A stretch of DNA of 20,414 nt. It comes from CBDBJK01 sp965206395. Lineage in GTDB: Bacteria; Chloroflexota; Dehalococcoidia; Lucifugimonadales; CATOSD01. Location: the NCBI GenBank assembly GCA_965206395.1, contig CBDBJK010000009.1, positions 1 to 20,414 of the forward strand, read 5' to 3'. The notes under the pieces were generated by a model that was not told the DNA's origin, did not search any database, and was given only the letters and a program-made list of their open reading frames with translations. Positions 14,388 through 20,414 of the stretch are shown here, in pieces; positions within the stretch are counted from its first letter, which is position 1, and every line of letters begins with the position of its first letter. The position numbers and the translations under genes are program-made.

Positions 14388-14930
14388 TCATTCCAGATAA
14401 TATACATACGATCTCACGACTTCGTCGATTGTGGTGTCGGCAGGAAGAAACTGCCTTCGTCTTTTCATGATTGCAAAGTCCTGTTCGATTGGATTGAAGT
14501 CTGGCGAGTACGGCGGCAGAAAGAGGAGAGTGTGTCCAGCTTGCTCAATAATTTGCCTTGTTGCAGCGGTCTTGTGAAAGGTTGCATTGTCCATGATTAA
14601 CGTTGAGCTTTGGGCCAGTTCTTTGAACAAGTGGCTCTGGAGCCAGTAGTTGAACAAGGTAGCGTTGGTGCTGCCTTCGAACAGGATAGGAGCGAGCAGC
14701 CTTTTGCCCTGTTTGGCAGAGATCAGGCTGGTGCGAGGACGCCTTTTGCCACTGCGTTCACCGTATACCTTCTTCCCCCGAAGACCCCAACCATGCGCTC
14801 TGTGAGTTGTGCGCTCAAATCCACTCTCATCCAGATACACTATGTGCTCACTTCCTTTGTCCTTGACAACCTGGCGCAGTGTCCTCAGATACTCGATACG
14901 CTTTTCATGGTTTCTCTCGCTGTAGCGCAT
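14388..14930 (-). CDS. IS630 element 2 transposase, downstream frame (DDE domain)
   Basis: 180 residues with the DDE_3 catalytic pattern: Asp in EHIVYLDESGFE, Asp in STLIMDNATFHK and Glu in LPPYSPDFNPIEQDFAIMK, plus the family motif RAHGWGLRGKKVYGERSGKR. It begins MRYSERNHEKRIEYL, which in single-ORF relatives follows directly on the K-rich segment ending the upstream frame. It overlaps that frame by 26 bases in a different phase. All catalytic residues are present; expression as a full transposase needs the frame change at the A-run 14934-14940. Confidence 0.85.
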   Translation of the reverse strand: MRYSERNHEKRIEYLRTLRQVVKDKGSEHIVYLDESGFERTTHRAHGWGLRGKKVYGERSGKRRPRTSLISAKQGKRLLAPILFEGSTNATLFNYWLQSHLFKELAQSSTLIMDNATFHKTAATRQIIEQAGHTLLFLPPYSPDFNPIEQDFAIMKRRRQFLPADTTIDEVVRSYVYYLE

Positions 14931-15249
14931 CGCTTTTTTTGTGCGTCAACTCCATCTTACGCATCATTGACCACACAGCGTTGATATGCACCCCGAATAC
15001 TTCAGCACGCTCTCTCAGTAAAGCATCAGGATAAAGTCGTACGTGCCGACGCAACGCCTCTTTGTCTATCTTGCGATGCCTCAGTGATTGAACTTTTGGT
15101 GCGAGGTCTTCACGCTTACACCAGTCGTTGACGCACCACAGGCTGACCTCAAAGCGACGTGATGCCTTCGTCTTGCTTCCACCTTCGTTTACAAAGCCAA
15201 CCACTCTTTTCCTCAAGTCCATGCTGTAAGTCATAATGTCGTTGATCAT
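14905..15249 (-). CDS. IS630 element 2 transposase, upstream frame (HTH domain)
   Basis: 114 residues. The family start is MTYSMDLRKRVVGFV, so ATG 15234 is the better start than 15249. A helix-turn-helix follows (GGSKTKASRRFEVSLWCVNDW), then a second DNA-binding segment (RHVRLYPDALLRERAEVFGV) to MMRKMELTHKK at the seven-A run (minus strand, 14934-14940). Skipping one A, or slipping back two, continues the protein as AMRYSERN in the DDE frame. No clear ribosome binding site is seen. Confidence 0.8.
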   Translation of the reverse strand: MINDIMTYSMDLRKRVVGFVNEGGSKTKASRRFEVSLWCVNDWCKREDLAPKVQSLRHRKIDKEALRRHVRLYPDALLRERAEVFGVHINAVWSMMRKMELTHKKSDALQREKP

Positions 15250-15331
15250 ACCATATGGTTATAAAGTGGATTGACTATAACACGGATTCGCTAATTTGTT
15301 GGAACCAGTGTGGTGCCACAAGACTAAAAAT

Positions 15332-16396
15332 CTAGGGCAGCACCTCAATTAGCTTGCCGTCACCCAGAGAATCGCTCTCCACGATCTCGCCGATAACGGC
15401 CCTTATCCCGACTCCAGCGGCTTCGAGTTCGCCTAGCAGTCTGTCTTTCTTATCTGATGCCACCGAGATAAGCAGCCCGCCAGATGTCTGAGCATCGGCC
15501 AGCAAGAGCTTTACCATCTCGTCGACGCCGGGCTGCCACTTGATGATATCGTCAACGGACTCAAGGTTGCGGTGCGTCCCACCTGGGGCTATGTTATCTT
15601 TGAGCAAACCCCATACTCCATCGAGTATGGGCACTGAACTGAACTCGATTCTGGCTCCGACGTTGCTGCCCTCTACCATCCCTTTTAGATGGCCCAGGAG
15701 TCCGAAACCAGTAACGTCAGTGCAAGCGTTCACCCCGACCTTTATCATAGCCTCAGAAGCAGCGCGGTTGAGCGTGCCCATGACACTGACAGCGTTATCG
15801 AGAATCCCCTTATCAACACGTTGTTGCTTGCCCGCCGTAGTGATGATGCCCGTGCCGATGGGCTTCGTTAGCACCAGCACATCGCCGACCTTCGCGCCCG
15901 CATTGGTAACCTGCGCTCCTGGCTTGACGACGCCGGTTACCGACATGCCGTACTTGGGTTCTTTGTCATCAACGGTGTGGCCGCCGACAATAAGCACGCC
16001 CGCTTCCTGGGCTTTTGAAGCGCCGCCTTTGAGGATTTCGCCCAGAATCTCCTTCGGAAGCTCAATGGGAAATCCAACGATATTTAGGGCCATAATAGGC
16101 TTGCCGCCCATAGCGTAGACATCGCTCAGGGCGTTGGCGACCGCAATCTCCCCATACGCATACGGCTCGTCAACGATTGGGGGGAAGAAGTCCACCGTCT
16201 GGATTAACGCCAGCTCATTGTCCATCTTGTAGACGGCGGCGTCGTCTCCCGTGGAAAGCCCAACGAGGAGGTTAGGGTCAGTGACTTTTGGTAGCTGACG
16301 CAGAACCTGCGCCAGGTCCGAAGGACTGAACTTGGACGCTCAACCAGCGCAGCTTGCCAGTTCGGTCAGCCGGATCCCGTCTTTTAATTGTGCCAC
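15332..16396 (-). CDS. selD: Selenide, water dikinase (selenophosphate synthetase), Sec-containing
   Basis: Makes selenophosphate from selenide and ATP, the selenium donor for selenocysteine and selenouridine. The full gene is 354 codons from GTG 16396, with AGGAGG (16404-16409, minus strand) seven bases upstream. The first 57 codons are hidden from simple ORF calling by an in-frame TGA at 16342-16340. Read as Sec the N-terminus is family-perfect: LTELASCAG-U-ASKFSPSDLAQVL, with Sec19 and Lys22 matching Cys17 and Lys20 of E. coli SelD. The ATP-binding motif STGDDAAVY (Asp51/52), QTVDFFPPIV (Asp69), the VGGHTVDD segment and the C-terminal lobe (TDVTGFGLLGHLKGM, LLLADAQTSGGLL) are intact. Starting at ATG 16225 would delete the catalytic loop. 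A SECIS-like stem-loop follows the UGA. The organism should therefore also encode SelA, SelB and tRNA-Sec. Confidence 0.93.
16307..16342 (-). promoter_or_regulatory. Sec UGA codon and bacterial SECIS-like stem-loop in selD
   Basis: The UGA (16342-16340) is followed at once by GCG-T-CCA (16339-16333), which pairs with TGG-CGC (16314-16309), leaving T16336 bulged. The upper stem GTCC (16326-16323) pairs with GGAC (16319-16316) around a TTC loop. A stem-loop directly 3' of UGA with a bulged U is the pattern recognised by SelB in bacteria. The fold is by eye. Confidence 0.65.
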
Positions 16397-16445
16397 TTCT
16401 GCTCCTCCTGATTGCCCCCTGACGGCTTACTTAATGGTGTGCATA

Positions 16446-16454
16446 AGTATAGCA
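16446..16454 (-). promoter_or_regulatory. Extended -10 promoter candidate for selD
   Basis: On the minus strand TGCTATACT combines a TGN extension with a near-consensus TATACT hexamer, about 50 bases upstream of the selD GTG. No good -35 lies 17 bases upstream, as is usual for extended -10 promoters. Confidence 0.4.
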
Positions 16455-16566
16455 TATGCGCCTTGCCCGATTGTGCACCGCAAGGAAAGTAGAATATCTT
16501 TCAGAGTGATTTGCTCTCAGCAAGTTTCGTAAATAGATCCCGCCATTGCCAGGCGATTTGATGGCG

Positions 16567-16595
16567 TTGCGAGGCAGCCGATTGAGGGGTAGAAT
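16567..16595 (+). promoter_or_regulatory. Sigma-70-like promoter candidate for the MBL hydrolase gene
   Basis: TTGCGA (16567-16572), a 17-base spacer and TAGAAT (16590-16595). Transcription would start near 16602, giving a leader of about 47 bases that includes the ribosome binding site AGGAGG at 16638-16643. Confidence 0.4.
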
Positions 16596-16648
16596 GTCTT
16601 TGCATCGATATGGGAATTATTCTCATCACCTTTTATTAGGAGGGAAAC

Positions 16649-17452
16649 ATGGCAGACTACACGGCAACAGTTGGAAACGTCGAGATGGTCTCACTGACAG
16701 ACGGACAAGGGGCAGGCCCGCCGACAGGAGTTTTTGCGGACAGCACAATTGAGCAGTGGACAGCTGACTATCCAGAACTGCTCGATAGCGAGGGCCTCAT
16801 TCACCCAAGGTATGGCTCGTTGGCAGTGCGCTCCGGTGGCAAGCTAATCATAGTTGACACCGGCCTTCAGGTTATGGACGGACAGCTGCTGAATGAGATG
16901 AGCCAGAAAGGGGTAGACCGAAACGCGGTTGGCCTCGTGGTGCTGACTCACCTCCATCCCGACCACGTAGGCTGGAATCTGACCGACGGCAGCCCTACGT
17001 TCCCAAATGCCCGCTATCTCGTATCGAAGACGGACTGGGAATACTGGACGCAGCCGTCCGTTCTCAGCAAGGCGGAGCATATCCAGAACCAGGTTATGCC
17101 TCTGGACGAGTTGAAGATTCTAGACATTATGGACGGCGATTACAATATCACCGACGAACTCACGACGATAGACACGCCTGGACACACACCGGGGCACATT
17201 TCGATTATCGTATCATCTAGCGGACAGCGTGGCTTCATAATGGGCGACGTAGCCCACAGTCCTGCTCAGGCCCATTACACCGACTGGAACCCCGGCTTCG
17301 ACATCGACCACGACCAGTCTAGGAAGACGCGCCACCAGATTCTGGACAGGCTGGAATCCGACGGCTCGCTTGTCAGTGCCGGTCACTTTCCAGGCTCAGG
17401 CTTTGGTCGCTTCGTGCGTAGCGGAGGCCGCAGAGTCTGGCAAGGAATCTAA
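16649..17452 (+). CDS. MBL-fold metallo-hydrolase
   Basis: Cytoplasmic metallo-beta-lactamase-fold hydrolase of 267 residues, with no signal peptide. The dinuclear metal site is complete: H101-L-H103-P-D105-H106 (VLTHLHPDHVGWN), His179 or His183 (DTPGHTPGHIS), Asp200 (GDVAH) and His246 (SAGHFPG). The N-terminal part (GSLAVRSGGKLIIVDTG) is typical of the lactonase/glyoxalase II-like branch, which includes quorum-quenching lactonases, but the substrate cannot be named. AGGAGG at 16638-16643 lies five bases before ATG 16649. It is divergent from selD and followed by a terminator at 17479-17517, so it is probably monocistronic. Confidence 0.92.
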   Translation: MADYTATVGNVEMVSLTDGQGAGPPTGVFADSTIEQWTADYPELLDSEGLIHPRYGSLAVRSGGKLIIVDTGLQVMDGQLLNEMSQKGVDRNAVGLVVLTHLHPDHVGWNLTDGSPTFPNARYLVSKTDWEYWTQPSVLSKAEHIQNQVMPLDELKILDIMDGDYNITDELTTIDTPGHTPGHISIIVSSSGQRGFIMGDVAHSPAQAHYTDWNPGFDIDHDQSRKTRHQILDRLESDGSLVSAGHFPGSGFGRFVRSGGRRVWQGI

Positions 17453-17478
17453 GGCGAATTAGCGGAAACAGTAGTACC

Positions 17479-17517
17479 GAAGCGGCGGCAGGCCAAAACC
17501 TTGCCGTCGCTTCTTTC
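17479..17517 (+). terminator. Intrinsic terminator after the MBL hydrolase gene
   Basis: GAAGCGGCGGCAGG (from 17479) pairs with CCTTGCCGTCGCTTC (17499-17513) through G-U wobbles around an AAAA-containing loop, followed by TTTC. The stem is long and G+C-rich; the T-run is short. Confidence 0.6.
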
Positions 17518-17560
17518 GTATCCTGATCGATAGAGTTGGATATGTGTTTACAGGATTCTG

Positions 17561-18241
17561 ATGATGAATGGCATCGGCCCAAAGCGAATACTCCAGGCAT
17601 TAACGCTCATGCTTGCGGTGATGATGATCTCGATTGCCTCAGCTTGTGGCGGCTCCGAGGACACGTCTGGGGCCGAGGCCTTCGCTGAGTACGAACGAGG
17701 TGTCCAGCTTCAGGAGCAGGGCAATCTGGCCAGAGCATTGGAAGCATACAATGCCGCTCTCAGCATCAACCCCAGGCTGGTTGAGGCATATGCCGAAAGA
17801 GGGTTCATTTACATTAGCTATGACAATTGGAACCTTGCCCTGGCCAATCTCAACCGCGCCATAGAGTTAGACTCCGAATTGGCGATAGCCTACTATTATC
17901 GAGGGACGGTGTTCGACTCCCTTCAAGACCCTGATAACGCACTCCTCAACTTCACCAGGGCTATTCAACTCGACCCTAATATGAAGGATGCCTTCATCAG
18001 CCGCTCAAAGGTCTACTTCGACTCGGAAGACTACGACGGCGCTATAGATGACCTATCCTCCGCTATCTCGCTCGACCCTCAATCCCTAGCATCCCCTGCG
18101 ATGTATCTGGTTCGAGGCCAGATTTACCTTGCTATTGACGACCAGGACAGGGCGATAGGTGACTTCCAGAAAGTGTTGGAACTGACCCAGGACGAATCTC
18201 TGATAATCCCCGCCAAACAGTTGCTTTCAGCATTGCAATAA
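17561..18241 (+). CDS. TPR-repeat lipoprotein
   Basis: Predicted exported lipoprotein of 226 residues: signal peptide with hydrophobic core LQALTLMLAVMMISIASAC and lipobox SAC (Cys29), then about five tetratricopeptide repeats from residue 40 to the end. Clear TPR units include ALEAYNAALSINPRLVEAYA, ALANLNRAIELDSELAIAYY, ALLNFTRAIQLDPNMKDAF and AIDDLSSAISLDP. TPR arrays scaffold protein contacts; the partner is unknown. Two ATGs (17561, 17564) are possible starts; AGGA (17552-17555) lies five bases before the first. It follows the MBL-gene terminator and precedes the MFS gene by about 100 bases on the same strand. Confidence 0.9.
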   Translation: MMNGIGPKRILQALTLMLAVMMISIASACGGSEDTSGAEAFAEYERGVQLQEQGNLARALEAYNAALSINPRLVEAYAERGFIYISYDNWNLALANLNRAIELDSELAIAYYYRGTVFDSLQDPDNALLNFTRAIQLDPNMKDAFISRSKVYFDSEDYDGAIDDLSSAISLDPQSLASPAMYLVRGQIYLAIDDQDRAIGDFQKVLELTQDESLIIPAKQLLSALQ

Positions 18242-18343
18242 GGGCGGTGGGGAAGGCTCAGCCACTCGACCTCGGCTGCGCGGCTAGCTCAGTGTGACGG
18301 AACGCCGTATACTTACACGCATCTTGCGCAGGCAGGTTCATTT

Positions 18344-19642
18344 GTGAATGTTGGACGGGGAAGCATGGCGAGGCTAGCCCTCTGGCTGGAGGGCGTAGAC
18401 ACAGGAAGCGTCGCATGGCTAGTGTCGATGTCGCTGATGCTGTTCGTGTTATTGCTGCCATTTGCCAGTTATGTGGCGGCGCTGCCTTTCATTCAGGACG
18501 AGTGGCAAATCAACAACACTCAGGCAGGGGCAATCTTCTCGGCCTATCAAGCCGGTTTCGCCGTCGCCGCCTTGCTTGTCATTCCCTTGACTGACAGGTT
18601 GGAACCCAGGCACATCCTCTTTGTCTCGGCAGCTGTTTCTGTCTTCGCCAATATTTTGTTTCCTATTGCGGCGGATGGCACGATAACTGCGTCTATCTTG
18701 CGTGCCATCGCCGGGGCGGGGTTGGTAGGAGTCTACGTTCCCGGCCTGAGGGTCATCTCTGAGCAATTCTCCGACTCTGGACGTGGCATGGCGATGGGCC
18801 TTTTTGTCACGGCCTTCTATGCAGCAAACAGCGTGTCTCTGATAGCCACAGGCACACTGATGTCCTGGCTTTCGTGGCGCGAGGCTTATCTAGCGCTGTC
18901 AGTTATTGCGTTCGCTGGAGTGCCTCTCGCATACGTGCTGCTTCGCGGCCTGCGCAAGCCGCCGGCAATCAGGTCATCAGGAGGACGGCTCGACATAACG
19001 GTGTTGAAGAACAAGCCGGCTCGCTACTTCATCCTTGGATACTCACTCCATGCGGCGGAGCTATACGTCGCTCGAGTCTGGCTGCCCGCGTTCCTGGTCG
19101 TCGTGCTAATAGCAAGAGGCGTTGAAAGCTCTCAAGCGGCGGTTACTGCGGCAACATTTGGTGGAATCGCATTGGCCGCTGGCTCGATTGGGCCTGTGAT
19201 GGGCGGAATAATCTCAGACAAATGGGGCAGGGCAGTGTCCGCGTCTGCCATATTTGCGTTGAGTGGCGTGTGTTCGTTTATTATCGGCTGGATGGGTGGC
19301 TTTCCGTGGATAGCCGTAATAGCGGTATCAATTGTTTACGGCTGGGCGATTTCCGCCGACTCGGCTATATACTCCACCGCCGTCACGGAAGTGGCAGATC
19401 CGGCACGTTTAGGTTCAACGATGGCCTTGCAATCGTTCCTGGGTTTCATGGGCGGCGTCATCGGCCCAATCATAGTTGGAGGAATCCTGGATGTCTCGCC
19501 CGATTCTATTAAGTGGGGCCTAGGATTTTCTTTTATTGGCCTGCTGTCGATAGTCGCTATAGCAGGGCTTTCGCGTCTGCGCTCGCTGCCTAAGGGCCAG
19601 GCATCTAGCGATGCGGGCGGCGGGCCTCCTGTCGATGGTTAA
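18344..19642 (+). CDS. Major facilitator superfamily transporter
   Basis: Inner-membrane secondary transporter with 12 predicted helices in 432 residues (425 from ATG 18365). The first helix is SMSLMLFVLLLPFASYVAAL. The loop between helices 2 and 3 carries a variant of MFS motif A (PLTDRLEPRHILF), and the second half repeats it as GGIISDKWGRAVSASA. RAIAGAGLVGVYVPGLRVIS in helix 4 resembles the sugar/anion:cation or cyanate-type branch. A Pro/Gly-rich tail ends the protein. GTG 18344 and ATG 18365 are both plausible starts; the ATG has GGGGAAG close upstream. The substrate is not readable from sequence. Confidence 0.92.
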   Translation: MNVGRGSMARLALWLEGVDTGSVAWLVSMSLMLFVLLLPFASYVAALPFIQDEWQINNTQAGAIFSAYQAGFAVAALLVIPLTDRLEPRHILFVSAAVSVFANILFPIAADGTITASILRAIAGAGLVGVYVPGLRVISEQFSDSGRGMAMGLFVTAFYAANSVSLIATGTLMSWLSWREAYLALSVIAFAGVPLAYVLLRGLRKPPAIRSSGGRLDITVLKNKPARYFILGYSLHAAELYVARVWLPAFLVVVLIARGVESSQAAVTAATFGGIALAAGSIGPVMGGIISDKWGRAVSASAIFALSGVCSFIIGWMGGFPWIAVIAVSIVYGWAISADSAIYSTAVTEVADPARLGSTMALQSFLGFMGGVIGPIIVGGILDVSPDSIKWGLGFSFIGLLSIVAIAGLSRLRSLPKGQASSDAGGGPPVDG

Positions 19643-19978
19643 TTGTAAAGCAGCCACCGCGTAGAGCCTGAAATTCGTTCCTGCGATTGGGAACCAGCCT
19701 GGACTGGTCAGGTTGGTGGGGTGGTAAGGTTAGATTAGGTTGATACGATACTCCGGTTGTGCCTGAATTGACGCGGGATTATAATCAAAATGACGGGATA
19801 TCGAAGATCGATATATTCGTGCATTTCCCTTGGTGCGAAACTCTAGCCATATGTGACTTGCGTATGCTAGCTAGACCACATATTTCAGTTATAGCATGTG
19901 ATGCGTCGATCCTCGAACCGGGGGCCACAGCGCCTTCGAAATTTACGCCTAGTCACTTGAGAAGATGTCTATACTAAG
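19643..19978. other. Gene-free stretch between the MFS gene and the terminal IS
   Basis: About 340 bases, locally A+T-richer, with no supportable gene. A 72-codon plus-strand frame at 19759-19977 has no domain-like content. A 9-bp hairpin with a G-U pair has arms ACCAGCCTG (19693-19701) and CAGGTTGGT (19709-19717), without a T-run; it may be a weak 3' end of the MFS transcript. Confidence 0.4.
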
Positions 19979-20414
19979 AGCGTCTAACAAAACCATTATT
20001 GGAACAGAAAGCGAGAGCAGATGATGGCACAACCTATGGCCAAGAAAGCCTCATGTATGTCTGCCCTGCGCTCATATCGAACCCGTAAGCGTCGGAACTG
20101 ATGAAGCCAACTCAGGCTTCTCTCAACCACCCATCTATGCACACCCAACCCGCTGCCATGCGGCTCACCTCGCTTGGCCAGCAGCGGCCAGATATGTCGC
20201 TTCTTCAACTCCTTGCGAACAGGCTCAGAGTCATACCCTCTGTCTCCCTGCGCCTGAAGAGGACGCTTGCGAGGCCTGCCTCGCTTGCCCTTGACAGCAG
20301 GTATGGCATCCACCAACTCAAGGGCTTGGGTGACATCGTGAGCGTTCGCGCCAGTCAACCTGACCGCCAGTGGAATGCCCTGGGCATCGGTTATGATATG
20401 ATGCTTGCTACCCG
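19979..20414 (-). mobile_element. IS5-superfamily element (IS427/IS1031-like), cut by the window edge
   Basis: Transposase-coding DNA runs off the end of the window. The visible end is near AGAGCGTCTAACAAAACC (about 19978-19995), close behind the transposase stop, a position where the terminal inverted repeat is expected. The other end lies outside, so the exact boundary and target duplication cannot be set. It is unrelated at sequence level to the IS5-type element at 6443. Confidence 0.65.
19996..20414 (-). CDS. IS5-superfamily transposase, C-terminal part (partial)
   Basis: DDE transposase (DDE_Tnp_1 type), with at least the last 139 codons present. The frame is open to the window end (GSKHHIITDAQGIPLAVRLT precedes TTG 20358, so that TTG is internal). 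The second catalytic Asp is in QAQGDRGYDSEPV, and the catalytic Glu in HRWVVERSLSWLHQFRRLRV, followed by YERRADIHEAFLAIGCAII. These are typical of the orfB half of IS427/IS1031-group elements, whose transposase is often split in two frames. The stop is TAA 19998-19996. The N-terminal part is outside the window. Confidence 0.88.
   Translation of the reverse strand, partial: GSKHHIITDAQGIPLAVRLTGANAHDVTQALELVDAIPAVKGKRGRPRKRPLQAQGDRGYDSEPVRKELKKRHIWPLLAKRGEPHGSGLGVHRWVVERSLSWLHQFRRLRVRYERRADIHEAFLAIGCAIICSRFLFQ

Larger units (their letters stand above)
14385..15279 (-). mobile_element. IS630-family element 2 (about 0.9 kb)
   Basis: Left end TATAGTCATTCCA (14383-14395); right end, read inward, TATAGTCAATCCA (from 15279): 12 of 13 match. 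The repeated TA makes the exact duplication ambiguous by two bases (14383-14386 and 15276-15279). It encodes a transposase unlike that of element 1, again split at an A-run, and the second frame's stop codon lies within the left terminal repeat. The element sits downstream of selD. Confidence 0.8.

Noticed and set aside
18280..18330. GGCTAGCTCAGT, resembling a tRNA D-arm
   Set aside because: No acceptor stem, anticodon arm or T-arm follows at the right spacing.
19905..19930. CGGTTCGAGGATC on the minus strand, resembling a tRNA T-loop
   Set aside because: The T-stem does not pair and no other tRNA arms are present.

Overview
The window looks like an IS-rich accessory stretch of a bacterial chromosome set between ordinary housekeeping genes. 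My best guess for the host is a Chloroflexota lineage (Dehalococcoidia or SAR202-like). The reasons are two lipoproteins with long Thr/Pro 'PTPT' linkers, one ending in a lamin-tail domain, frequent GTG/TTG starts with AGGAGG ribosome binding sites, and roughly 50-55% G+C. This is inference; no rRNA or marker phylogeny was possible.

Layout. (1) 211-2832: a PAS-GAF-GAF-histidine kinase-receiver protein whose reading frame is cut by one in-frame TAG inside the PAS domain. (2) 3233-5437: a gamma-carbonic anhydrase-like protein convergent with argS. (3) 5549-7673: a lamin-tail-domain lipoprotein gene split near its 5' end by a complete IS5-type element (6443-7639, CTAG target duplication). The IS end supplies a replacement start. 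(4) 7685-8341: the 3' part of an FRG-domain gene that has lost its start. (5) 8342-12931: a mosaic of unknown genes and fragments. It holds two overlapping unknown ORFs, a lipoprotein that is only signal plus linker, the C-terminal end of a SNF2-type helicase in visibly GC-richer DNA, and a frameshifted ribbon-helix-helix-like gene. Four diverged copies of a short repeat lie in this interval. (6) 12934-15277: two different IS630-family elements, each with its transposase split at a poly-A run, plus a 79-bp MITE whose ends match the IS5-type element. (7) 15332-19642: selD, an MBL-fold hydrolase, a TPR lipoprotein and an MFS transporter. (8) 19979 to the end: the 3' half of another IS5-superfamily transposase, cut by the window edge.

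The best functional find is selD. Its annotated-looking ATG at 16225 is internal. The gene begins at GTG 16396 behind a perfect AGGAGG and reads through an in-frame UGA at the catalytic position (U-x-x-K), followed at once by a stem-loop with a bulged U. SelD is therefore itself a selenoprotein, and the cell should have the selenocysteine machinery.

The mobile-element story is layered. The IS5-type element, the MITE with the same ends, and an IS630 element whose TA target lies in the MITE's CTAG all stack in one region, next to several broken genes. I did not find a convincing complete new defence or other multi-gene system. The closest candidate is the unknown overlapping pair at 8789-10277, which lies between two direct copies of the dispersed repeat.
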